The notes beneath the pieces were generated by a model, which was given only the letters and a program-made list of their open reading frames with translations, was not told the DNA's origin and searched no databases. Below are positions 1 through 5,820 of a stretch of 5,820 bases of DNA, piece by piece; within the stretch, counting starts at the first letter, position 1, and each line of letters opens with the position of its first letter. The DNA is from Gemmatimonadota bacterium (GTDB lineage Bacteria > Gemmatimonadota > Gemmatimonadetes > Longimicrobiales > Gaopeijiaceae), in assembly GCA_003567615.1 (NCBI GenBank), contig PWZC01000181.1, forward strand, positions 1 through 5,820, in the 5' to 3' direction. The position numbers and the translations under genes were made by a program.

Positions 1-321
1 AGCGACCGCGGTGACACCAATCCCTTCCAGGGGAGGGACCGTTCGGGCCCCATGGTCCTTGAAGTCATGAACGACAACTTCAACGACGCCCGCATCTACA
101 CCCTCTGGAACGGGAATCGGCGCCGAATCGGCACGGTGATCGGCAAGACCCAGGGGAGCTTCGAGATCCCGGTGGGTCACGGCGATCTGCGGGTTCAGGT
201 GGACTTCATCGCCGCCGGTGGGTTCATCACGGACCCGCTCACGGTGTGGCCCGGCGAGGTGGTCCAGCTCGTGATTCCCTCCGCCTCCCGCGGGCGGATC
301 ATTCCCCGCTCGCTGGAGTGA
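1..321 (+). CDS. C-terminal part of a small, probably exported protein of unknown function
   Basis: The reading frame is open from the first base to a TGA at 319-321, so the true start probably lies left of the window. The bases before the first ATG (52) have G or C at nearly every third codon position, as coding DNA does here, and encode a hydrophilic stretch like the linker that follows a signal peptide or lipobox. The alternative is a start at ATG 52, with a purine-rich GGGAGGGA about 13 bases upstream, a long spacing. A second ATG is at 67. From residue 18 on it reads as a compact beta-rich domain: an N-x-NF-x-DA-x-IY opening, basic RRRIG, then alternating hydrophobic strands and a V-x-PGE-V-V-x-L-x-I ending. 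I associate this pattern with short secreted or lipoprotein-like hypotheticals of Gemmatimonadota, from memory only. No catalytic motif or cysteine is visible. It converges on pyc with no intergenic base. Function unknown. Confidence 0.72.
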   Translation, partial: SDRGDTNPFQGRDRSGPMVLEVMNDNFNDARIYTLWNGNRRRIGTVIGKTQGSFEIPVGHGDLRVQVDFIAAGGFITDPLTVWPGEVVQLVIPSASRGRIIPRSLE

Positions 322-332
322 TCATTCCCCGC
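297..332. repeat. 13-bp direct repeat spanning two convergent gene ends
   Basis: GATCATTCCCCGC occurs at 297-309 and again at 320-332, exactly 23 bases apart. The first copy lies in the last codons of the plus-strand gene. The second covers the abutting stop codons and the last codons of pyc on the other strand. Because 23 is not a multiple of three, the copies are read in different frames. This could be a small slippage duplication that reshaped both gene ends, or coincidence in GC-rich DNA. Confidence 0.6.
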
Positions 333-3300
333 CCTCTTCGATGACCACCAGCCGGTCTCCGGCGGCCACCGCCTCCCCCTCGCTCACCTCGACGGAGCGG
401 ACGACCCCGGCTACCGGCGCCGACAGGGTGGTTTCCATCTTCATGGCCTCCGTGACCAGGAGGGGGTCGCCCCGGGACACGGTATCACCCACGGCCACCT
501 TGACCTGGAAGACGGTGCCGGCCATGGCGGCCCCCACCTCCCCGGGGCGGGTCCGATCCGCCTTGGGGCGGGTGGGGACGTCGGCGACGGCGGCCTGGTC
601 CACCACCTGCACGGCCCGGGGCTGACCATTCAGCTCGAAGTGGACCCGGCGAGTGCCGTCTTCCTCCACCGGACCCACTGCCGCCAGCCGGATCACCAGC
701 GTCTTCCCCTCCTCGATCTCCACCTGCGTCTCCTCACCCACATCCATTCCGTAGAGGAAGGCGACGGTGTTGAAATTCCGGACCTCGCCGAACTCCTCCT
801 TTCGCCGGGCGAATTCGCTGAAGACCTTGGGGTAGAGGGCGTAGGAGAGTCGTTCCCGGGGTCGGGGCGCACGACCCAGGAGGGGCGTGAGCTCCGCATC
901 CTTCTCCGTCCAGTCGTAGGGCTCCAGGTCGGCGCCGGCCCGTTCCGTGAGAGGTTTCTCTCCTCGGAGGACGATGCGCTGCAGCCGCTCCGGGAACCCA
1001 CCGTAGGGCTGCCCCAGGTGCCCGGCGAAGAAGTCTACCACCGACTGGGGGAAGTCGAACTCCTCCCCGGCTTCGTGGCGGGCGTAGATCTCTTCGAAGG
1101 TAAGCTCGTTCTGGACCAGGTACATGGCGAAATCGGCCACCACCTTGCTGGTGGGGGTCACCTTCACCAGGCGGCCCAGCTCGTCGTTCACCCGGCGGTA
1201 TGTGTCGCGAATGAGACCCCACCGGTCGCCCAGTCCGAGCTGGATGGCCCGGGGCCGGAGGTTCGAGTACTGCCCGCCCGGGATCTCGTGGCGGTAGACG
1301 TCGGTGGTCCCGGCCTTGAGCCCCGACTCGAAGGGGTGGTAGATCTCGCGGACCCGCTCCCAGTGGTCGGCCAGCTCCTGCATGGCCTGCGCCTCCAGCT
1401 CCGGGCGTCGGGGGTCGCCCTGGAGCGCCGCCACCAGCGCGTTCATGGAGGGTTGGCTCGTGAGCCCCGACACGCTGGAGAGGGCGCAGTCCACCACATC
1501 CACCCCGGTCTCGGCGGCAGCCAGGAGCATGGCCACCCCATTTCCCGAGGTGTCGTGGGTGTGGAGGTGGATGGGGAGGGAGACCGCCTCCCGGAGCGCA
1601 CCGATGAGGAGGCGGGCCGCCCCCGGCTTCAGGAGCCCCGCCATGTCCTTCACCGCAAGGATGTGGGCCCCCCGCGCCTCCAGCTCCCGTGCCAGGTCCA
1701 CGTAGTAGTCCAGCGTGTACTTGGTCTCGGCCGGGTCGCTCACGTCGCCGGTGTAGCAGATGGTGGCCTCGGCGATCTTCCCGGCTCGCACCACCTCCTC
1801 GATGGTCAGCTCCATGTTGGGGAGGTAGTTCAGGGCGTCGAAGATGCGGAAGACGTCGATCCCGGCGCCGGCCGCCTCCACGATGAAGGCCCGCACCACA
1901 TTGTCGGGGTAGTTGGTGTACCCCACGGCGTTGGCCCCGCGCAGGAGCATCTGGAAGAGGACGCCCGGCACCTGCTCCCGCAGTCCGGCCAGCCGCTCCC
2001 ACGGATCTTCCTGCAGAAAGCGCATGCACACATCGAAGGTGGCCCCGCCCCACATCTCCCACGAGAAGAGCCCCGGGAGCCGGTGCGCCGTTGGAAGGGC
2101 GGCGTCCATGAGGTCCCGGGTGCGCACCCGGGTGGCCAGGAGCGACTGGTGGGCGTCCCGGAAGGTGGTGTCGGTGACCAGAAGGCGGTCGTGTTCCCGG
2201 ATCCATCGGCTGAGCCCCTCGGCCCCCCTGGCCTGGAAGACCTCCCACGCCGGGGAGGAGGGGGGCGGGGTGCGGCGCGGGAAGGCCGGGGGCTCGGGGC
2301 GGATCAGGGGTGTGGGACGCTGAAACCGTTCCGGACTGCCCGGGGGTCCGTTCACGATGATGTCGCCCAGGGCCCTGAGAGCCTTCGTTCCCCGATCCCT
2401 GCGCTGACGGTACTGGAAGAGCTCCGGGGTCTCGTCGATGAAGCGGGTGTGGGTGTTACCGGCCAGGAAGGTGGGGTGCTGCAGCACGTTCTGGAGGAAG
2501 GGCAGGTTCGTCTTCACCCCCCGGACCCGGAATTCGGCCAGGCTCCGTCCCAGACGCCGGGAGGCCTCCCGCAGGTCGCCGCCCCATGCCGAGACCTTCA
2601 CCAGCATGCTGTCGTAGTGGGGGAGGACCTTGGACCCTGAGCCGCCCACTCCCGAATCGAGGCGGATACCGTGACCGGCGGCGGCGCGGAAGGTGATGAT
2701 ACGCCCGGAATCCGGCGCGAAGTCCTTCTCCGGATCTTCGGTGGTGATACGGGCCTGGATGGCCTGTCCCCGGCGCTCGATGGCCGCCTGTCCCGGGATG
2801 TCCAGCTCCGGGTCGTCCAGGCGGTACCCCTGGGCCCCCCGGATCATGGCCTGGATCAGGTCCCGGCCGGTGATCATCTCGGTGACGGTGTGCTCCACCT
2901 GGATCCGGGTGTTCACTTCGATGAAGTAGATCCGGGGCTCTCCGTCCACCTCTTCCACCAGGAACTCCACGGTGCCCACGCTGGCGTAGTCCACCTCCCG
3001 GGCCAGCCGGAGGCTGTAGTCGTAGAGCTTCTGTCGGACCGATTGCGCCAGGTTCGGGGCCGGCGCCAGCTCCACGATCTTCTGGAGGCGCCGCTGCACG
3101 GAGCAGTCGCGTTCGAAGAGGTGCACGCAGTTCCCGTGGTGGTCCGCCAGGAGTTGGACCTCGATGTGCCGGGGATTCACCACGTAGCGCTCGATGAATA
3201 CCTCGGGGGTGCCGAAGGCGGCGGCGGACTCGCGGCGGGCGGCCTGGAAGGCGTCGTCGAGCTGGGCCTCGGCGTGCACCACCCGCATCCCCCGGCCTCC

Positions 3301-3801
3301 GCCCCCATGGGTCGCCTTGATGAGGAGGGGGAAGCCGATCTCGGCGGCCACCCGGTGCGCCTCGTCCAGGTCGGTCACGGCCCCCCGGGAGCCCGGGACG
3401 ATGGGGACCCCGGCCCGTTCGGCCACAGTGCGGGCCGAGACCTTGTCGCCCAGCGCCTCCATGGCCGCAGGCGGCGGACCGATCCAGACGATTCCGGCGG
3501 CCTGGCACGTCCGGGCGAAGTCCGCGTTCTCGCTCAGGAACCCGTAGCCGGGGTGGATGGCATCGACGCCCTTCTCCTGGGCCAGCTCGATGATGGCGTC
3601 GCCGTCCAGGTACGCTTCCACCGGGCGCCCCCGCTCGCCGATCTGATAGGCTCGATCCGCCTTGTAGCGGTGGATGCTGAGACGGTCCTCCCAACTGTAG
3701 AGGGCGGTTGTGGCGATTCCCAACTCGGTGCAGGCCCGGAAGATGCGTACGGCGATCTCGCCCCGGTTGGCGGCGAGGATGTCCTGGATCTCCCTGGGCA
3801 T
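322..3801 (-). CDS. pyc: pyruvate carboxylase, single-chain, biotin-dependent (EC 6.4.1.1)
   Basis: This cytoplasmic anaplerotic enzyme makes oxaloacetate from pyruvate, bicarbonate and ATP through a carboxybiotin intermediate. All domains of the alpha4-type enzyme are present in order. Biotin carboxylase spans about 1-470: glycine loop HGGGGRGM at 165-172, K120 and K162, metal and catalytic E279, E295, R299 and E303. A Pro-rich stretch at about 485-518 is part of the tetramerisation/allosteric region. Carboxyltransferase spans about 540-1000: TTFRDAHQS at 545-553, metal ligands D549, H747 and H749, carbamylated K718 in VKDMAG, pyruvate-binding R621 and Q552, and T882 in VTPTSK. The biotin carrier domain spans about 1085-1155, with biotinylated K1121 in AMKM (codon 439-441). 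The carboxyltransferase numbering matches Rhizobium etli PC, and the length is typical (about 1150). R427 and R470 sit where acetyl-CoA-contacting arginines occur, so acetyl-CoA activation is plausible (inference). One small oddity is NTRIQVEH where many PCs have NPR. ATG 3801 is chosen for its SD. Intact, no frameshift. Confidence 0.98.
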   Translation of the reverse strand: MPREIQDILAANRGEIAVRIFRACTELGIATTALYSWEDRLSIHRYKADRAYQIGERGRPVEAYLDGDAIIELAQEKGVDAIHPGYGFLSENADFARTCQAAGIVWIGPPPAAMEALGDKVSARTVAERAGVPIVPGSRGAVTDLDEAHRVAAEIGFPLLIKATHGGGGRGMRVVHAEAQLDDAFQAARRESAAAFGTPEVFIERYVVNPRHIEVQLLADHHGNCVHLFERDCSVQRRLQKIVELAPAPNLAQSVRQKLYDYSLRLAREVDYASVGTVEFLVEEVDGEPRIYFIEVNTRIQVEHTVTEMITGRDLIQAMIRGAQGYRLDDPELDIPGQAAIERRGQAIQARITTEDPEKDFAPDSGRIITFRAAAGHGIRLDSGVGGSGSKVLPHYDSMLVKVSAWGGDLREASRRLGRSLAEFRVRGVKTNLPFLQNVLQHPTFLAGNTHTRFIDETPELFQYRQRRDRGTKALRALGDIIVNGPPGSPERFQRPTPLIRPEPPAFPRRTPPPSSPAWEVFQARGAEGLSRWIREHDRLLVTDTTFRDAHQSLLATRVRTRDLMDAALPTAHRLPGLFSWEMWGGATFDVCMRFLQEDPWERLAGLREQVPGVLFQMLLRGANAVGYTNYPDNVVRAFIVEAAGAGIDVFRIFDALNYLPNMELTIEEVVRAGKIAEATICYTGDVSDPAETKYTLDYYVDLARELEARGAHILAVKDMAGLLKPGAARLLIGALREAVSLPIHLHTHDTSGNGVAMLLAAAETGVDVVDCALSSVSGLTSQPSMNALVAALQGDPRRPELEAQAMQELADHWERVREIYHPFESGLKAGTTDVYRHEIPGGQYSNLRPRAIQLGLGDRWGLIRDTYRRVNDELGRLVKVTPTSKVVADFAMYLVQNELTFEEIYARHEAGEEFDFPQSVVDFFAGHLGQPYGGFPERLQRIVLRGEKPLTERAGADLEPYDWTEKDAELTPLLGRAPRPRERLSYALYPKVFSEFARRKEEFGEVRNFNTVAFLYGMDVGEETQVEIEEGKTLVIRLAAVGPVEEDGTRRVHFELNGQPRAVQVVDQAAVADVPTRPKADRTRPGEVGAAMAGTVFQVKVAVGDTVSRGDPLLVTEAMKMETTLSAPVAGVVRSVEVSEGEAVAAGDRLVVIEEGGE
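2252..2316 (+). other. G-run cluster with G-quadruplex potential inside pyc
   Basis: The plus strand carries G runs at 2252-2255, 2260-2265, 2267-2270, 2279-2281, 2288-2292, 2296-2299, 2307-2310 and 2314-2316. The runs from 2279 to 2310 fit G3+N1-7 with loops of 6, 3 and 7 bases. This strand is the template for pyc, and the segment encodes the Pro-rich linker (residues about 496-518, many CCC/CCG codons). The G runs are therefore largely explained by proline codons, and any structural role is speculative. Confidence 0.4.
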
Positions 3802-3805
3802 GCGG

Positions 3806-3812
3806 TCTCCTT
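3806..3812 (-). promoter_or_regulatory. strong Shine-Dalgarno site of pyc
   Basis: Read on the minus strand, this is AAGGAGA, ending four bases before the ATG at 3801-3799 (the AAGGAG core is five bases away). The match to the anti-SD and the spacing are near ideal and decide the pyc start. It also implies that pyc is translated independently of the upstream membrane-protein gene, which ends 163 bases earlier. Confidence 0.85.
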
Positions 3813-3846
3813 CCCCGGCGGTGGGCCGGAGAGTGGGTGCTGGTAT

Positions 3847-3889
3847 GTCCGGGGACGGTGGGAAGAGTGCGGGTGCGGCCTCCCCGGAC
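3847..3889. promoter_or_regulatory. 9-bp perfect inverted repeat in the presumed pyc leader
   Basis: GTCCGGGGA at 3847-3855 is perfectly complementary to TCCCCGGAC at 3881-3889, with a 25-base loop (3856-3880). It lies 46-88 bases upstream of the pyc start codon. If transcription starts near 3895, as the promoter-like pair suggests, the structure forms right at the 5' end of the pyc mRNA. It could be an mRNA hairpin, a repressor operator with widely spaced half-sites, or chance pairing in GC-rich sequence. No T-tract follows either arm on either strand, so it is not a standard intrinsic terminator. Confidence 0.4.
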
Positions 3890-3901
3890 CGAAGACCCCT
3901 G

Positions 3902-3930
3902 AGAGTAGAAAGGCGCTTCAGTCAGCACAA
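3902..3930 (-). promoter_or_regulatory. weak sigma70-like promoter candidate for pyc
   Basis: On the minus strand, TTGTGC (3930-3925) and TACTCT (3907-3902) are separated by exactly 17 bases. Each hexamer matches its consensus at only three positions. The best support is context: about 3896-3937 is the most AT-rich patch in an otherwise very GC-rich gap, and it sits about 100 bases upstream of a gene with its own strong SD. Promoter rules for this organism are unknown, so the call is tentative. Confidence 0.25.
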
Positions 3931-3964
3931 CTGTGAAGGGGGGGCGCGCCCGGCCGGGGCACCC

Positions 3965-4963
3965 TCAGCGCTGCGGCGGTCCCTGATCCTCCGGCGCCGG
4001 GCGGCCCCGGACCCGGGACAGAACCTCCAGCCCCAGCACCACAGCCCCGGCCACCACCATGGCCGCCACTGCTCCCACCACCGCCGGGTCCTGCCCGGTG
4101 AGCCCTTCCCATGCGCCAGGGGTGATGGGGCGGGTGACCAGTGGGACTTCCTCCCCCGATGAATCCGTGTACGACGACAGCGTCTCCCGCCAGGGCCAGA
4201 GCTTGGGGAGCGAGCCCACCATGAGCCCCGCCAGGAAGGCGAGGGTGGCTTCGTAGCGGGTGCGGATGAGCCAGGTCAGGACCCGGGCGAAGGCCAGGAT
4301 TCCTACCGTGCAGCCCGCCCCCAGCGCCGCCAGGAAGGCCACATCCAGTTCGCTCAGCGCTCTCACCAGAAGAGGGTACTGGCCCAGGAGGAGGAGGATG
4401 AAACTCCCGGAGATCCCCGGGAGGATCCAGGCACAGACCGCGACGGCACCGGCCAGGAAGGTGGAGATCCAGTGCTCCGGGGCGGGAAGGGGCTGGATGG
4501 AGACCAGCGTCACCCCGGCGGCCATGCCGGCGAGTCCCGTGGCGGCTCGGGTCAGCCCCCAGGGGCGCACGTACCGACCCACATAGATGGCCGAGGCCAC
4601 AATGAGCCCGAAGAAGAAGGCCCAGAGATGGATTTCGCGATTCAGGAGGAGCCAGTTCACCAGCGCCGCCAGCCCGAAGACGCTGGTGGCCATCCCCACC
4701 CCCAGGATGGTGAGGAAGGGGAGATTCACCCGCTGGGAGGCGGCCCGGATGTCGCCCTTGAGGACCGTCCGGAGGAGATCCAGGTCCAGAGCGCGGATGG
4801 AGCGCACCAGCTCCACATAGATGCCGGTGATGAAGGCGATGGTGCCTCCGCTTACCCCCGGGATGAGCTCGGCCGCGCCCATGGCCGCCCCCCGCAGGTA
4901 GAGACCGATCCACTCCAGGGGTCCCCGGCGTCGATTCGGGGCGTCCAGCTCGGCAGGGTTCAT
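3965..4963 (-). CDS. popT: DUF368 / PopT-family undecaprenyl-phosphate translocase
   Basis: This polytopic inner-membrane protein (332 aa) belongs to DUF368, a family reported (as PopT) to return the undecaprenyl-phosphate carrier to the cytoplasmic face for reuse in peptidoglycan and surface-polymer synthesis. The signature is visible twice: AELIPGVSGGTIAFITGIY at 31-49 and ILPGISGSFILLLLGQY at 180-196, two related PG-x-SG blocks that suggest paired pseudo-symmetric halves. Hydrophobic segments lie at about 20-50, 83-107, 112-130, 137-157, 168-195, 206-232, 239-252 and 294-313. A hydrophilic loop at about 258-290 and a charged C-terminus follow. Length is within the usual range. ATG 4963 is chosen because its ATGA overlaps the upstream gene's stop and it places the first signature near the N-terminus. 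There is no strong SD, consistent with translational coupling. The frame stays open further upstream, but that stretch is the neighbouring gene. Substrate is inferred from the family only. Confidence 0.9.
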   Translation of the reverse strand: MNPAELDAPNRRRGPLEWIGLYLRGAAMGAAELIPGVSGGTIAFITGIYVELVRSIRALDLDLLRTVLKGDIRAASQRVNLPFLTILGVGMATSVFGLAALVNWLLLNREIHLWAFFFGLIVASAIYVGRYVRPWGLTRAATGLAGMAAGVTLVSIQPLPAPEHWISTFLAGAVAVCAWILPGISGSFILLLLGQYPLLVRALSELDVAFLAALGAGCTVGILAFARVLTWLIRTRYEATLAFLAGLMVGSLPKLWPWRETLSSYTDSSGEEVPLVTRPITPGAWEGLTGQDPAVVGAVAAMVVAGAVVLGLEVLSRVRGRPAPEDQGPPQR

Positions 4964-5820
4964 GGGCGCACCGCCGCCAGGGCATCCCGGAGCGCTTCCA
5001 GGTCGCCGGCGTCGTTGTAGAGATTCGGCGAGATGCGGAGGGCCTCGCCCCGGACCGACACCACCACCTTCCGTCGTTCCAGCTCCCGGGCCACCGCGTC
5101 CCGCTCCACCCCGGCGGGGAGGCGGAGGCCGAAGAGATGGGGGGCGCGCCAGGCGTCTTCCTCCACTCCCCACCCTTCCTCCCGCGCCCAGGCCACCAGC
5201 GGCGCCGAGAGTTCGGCGGTGTGGCGAGCCACGGCCTCCGGGGTCCACTCCAGGAGGAGCCGGAGCGATGCCAGCGCCATGGGGAGGAGGATGAAGTTGC
5301 TCCGTTCGCCCACATCGTAGCGGACGGCGCCGGGGTCGTACCCGTCCCGGTAGTGGACCAGGCCGCCGAAGTTCCGGCTCCCCTCCCGGGCGATCCAGGT
5401 CTCTTCCAGGGGGACGCCGTCGTCGAAGGCGGGGCCCATCCACGCCAGCGCCACCGAGTAGGGGCCCAGGAGCCACTTGTACGCGGCCGAGATGAGAGCG
5501 TCGGGGCGGAACTCGGGAAGGTGGAAGGGGAGGGCGCCCACGGACTGGGTGCCGTCCACCACCAGGAGGGCGCCCACCTCCCGGGCCCGGGCGCCAATGG
5601 CGGCCAGGTCGAAGCGGGTGCCGTCGGTCCAGTGGACGTGCCCCAGCGAGACGACCCGGGTGCGGGGACCGATGGCTTCCAGGAGGCGCTGATTCCAGCG
5701 AGCGCCCCGGGGGGGCGGGCCGTCGGGGCCCACCATGCGGATGACGGCGCCGGAATCGGCGGCGGCGCGGCGCCACCCGTACACGTTCCCGGGGAACTGC
5801 TCCTCGGTGAGGACGATCTC
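4960..5820 (-). CDS. class V aminotransferase-like PLP-dependent enzyme, 5' end beyond window
   Basis: This is a fold-type I PLP enzyme of the class V superfamily (cysteine desulfurase / kynureninase / isopenicillin N epimerase-like). The frame is open to the right edge, so 286 C-terminal residues are visible. Counting from the edge, EEQFPGN (6-12) matches the E-x-FP-x-N segment typical of the superfamily. GHVHWTDGT follows at about 60-68. VVDGTQSVGALPF (87-99) carries D89, expected to bind the PLP pyridine nitrogen. AAYKWLLGP (112-120) carries K115, the Schiff-base lysine (codon 5476-5478). RYDVGERSNF (167-176) and a VRGEALRISPNLYN block (256-269) complete the fold. No cysteine occurs in the visible part, which argues against cysteine desulfurase activity. 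A GTG at 5784 is only an internal valine. The stop overlaps the popT start by 4 bases, so the genes are co-transcribed. Substrate unknown. Confidence 0.9.
   Translation of the reverse strand, partial: EIVLTEEQFPGNVYGWRRAAADSGAVIRMVGPDGPPPRGARWNQRLLEAIGPRTRVVSLGHVHWTDGTRFDLAAIGARAREVGALLVVDGTQSVGALPFHLPEFRPDALISAAYKWLLGPYSVALAWMGPAFDDGVPLEETWIAREGSRNFGGLVHYRDGYDPGAVRYDVGERSNFILLPMALASLRLLLEWTPEAVARHTAELSAPLVAWAREEGWGVEEDAWRAPHLFGLRLPAGVERDAVARELERRKVVVSVRGEALRISPNLYNDAGDLEALRDALAAVRP

Noticed and set aside
281..297. CCGCC-N7-GGCGG hairpin near the end of the small gene, a candidate terminator for pyc
   Set aside because: Short stem, no T-tract on either strand and fully explained as coding sequence. 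A Rho-dependent end cannot be excluded but is not visible.
351..363. Hairpin GCCGG-TCT-CCGGC just beyond the end of the plus-strand gene
   Set aside because: The stem is only 5 bp, lies inside pyc coding sequence and lacks a T-tract, so it is not convincing as a terminator for the plus-strand transcript.
640..2640. 666-codon open frame on the plus strand opposite pyc
   Set aside because: It is in codon register with pyc on the other strand. Such frames stay open whenever TTA, CTA and TCA codons are avoided, as here. The translation is low-complexity (H, G, V, P, E rich) with no domain. It ends at 2638-2640 simply where pyc uses a TCA serine codon.
2456..3928. 490-codon minus-strand frame overlapping pyc and the gap
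   Set aside because: It is a shifted frame of pyc, rich in G, P and R, with no domain or proper start context. Its extension across the gap is only the absence of stops in GC-rich DNA.
2671..3936. 421-codon open frame on the plus strand opposite the N-terminal half of pyc
   Set aside because: Same antisense register effect. The pyc frame there encodes a textbook biotin carboxylase domain, while this frame shows no recognisable motif.
3949..3958. Perfect palindrome CCCGGCCGGG just after the popT stop
   Set aside because: It has no loop and no T-tract, and ten-base G/C palindromes are expected often at this base composition. Not a supportable terminator.
3710..4162. 150-codon plus-strand frame crossing the popT-pyc gap
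   Set aside because: It overlaps both real genes antisense, has low-complexity composition (HH, RR, PG runs) and no SD.
3918..5597. 559-codon minus-strand frame over popT and the class V gene
   Set aside because: Out-of-frame shadow of two clearly recognised genes. Composition is biased to P, G, R, S and W, with no conserved motif.
5709..5715. Seven-G run in the class V gene (and a similar one at 3938-3944) as phase-variable slippage sites
   Set aside because: Seven-base G runs are common at this composition. One encodes prolines in an intact frame and the other lies outside genes, so there is no sign of frame switching.

Overview
This is a GC-rich bacterial window, roughly two-thirds G+C by eye. 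Its codon third positions are strongly G/C biased and TTA, CTA and TCA codons are rare. It holds four protein-coding genes and very little non-coding DNA. Three genes lie on the minus strand and one short gene runs off the left edge on the plus strand. No tRNA, rRNA, CRISPR array, insertion sequence, phage gene or toxin/defence gene is visible. The composition and the style of the small plus-strand protein recall Gemmatimonadota or a similar GC-rich environmental phylum. That placement is an impression from family resemblance, not a proof.

Layout, left to right. Positions 1-321 (+) hold the C-terminal part of a small, probably exported protein of unknown function. Its stop codon directly abuts that of the next gene, giving TGA|TCA with no spacer. 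Positions 322-3801 (-) hold a complete single-chain pyruvate carboxylase (1159 aa) with a clear ribosome binding site. Positions 3802-3964 are the only real intergenic gap, with a weak promoter-like pair and a perfect 9-bp inverted repeat. Positions 3965-4963 (-) hold a complete 332-aa polytopic membrane protein of the DUF368/PopT family (undecaprenyl-phosphate translocase). Positions 4960-5820 (-) hold the C-terminal part of a fold-type I, class V PLP-dependent enzyme whose start lies beyond the right edge. It overlaps the PopT start by 4 bases (ATGA).

How they may work together: the class V enzyme and the PopT homologue are almost certainly co-transcribed and translationally coupled, and transcription could continue into pyc because no convincing intrinsic terminator separates them. 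Pyruvate carboxylase makes oxaloacetate from pyruvate and bicarbonate to refill the TCA cycle. PopT-type proteins return the C55-P lipid carrier to the cytoplasmic face for wall and surface-polymer synthesis. The class V enzyme's substrate is unknown. The genes do not form an obvious single pathway.

I found no convincing undescribed system. The window reads as ordinary chromosomal core and housekeeping DNA. The points most worth a second look are the coupled, uncharacterised class V enzyme/PopT pair, the spacer-free convergent gene end with its 13-bp direct repeat, and the inverted repeat in the presumed pyc leader.
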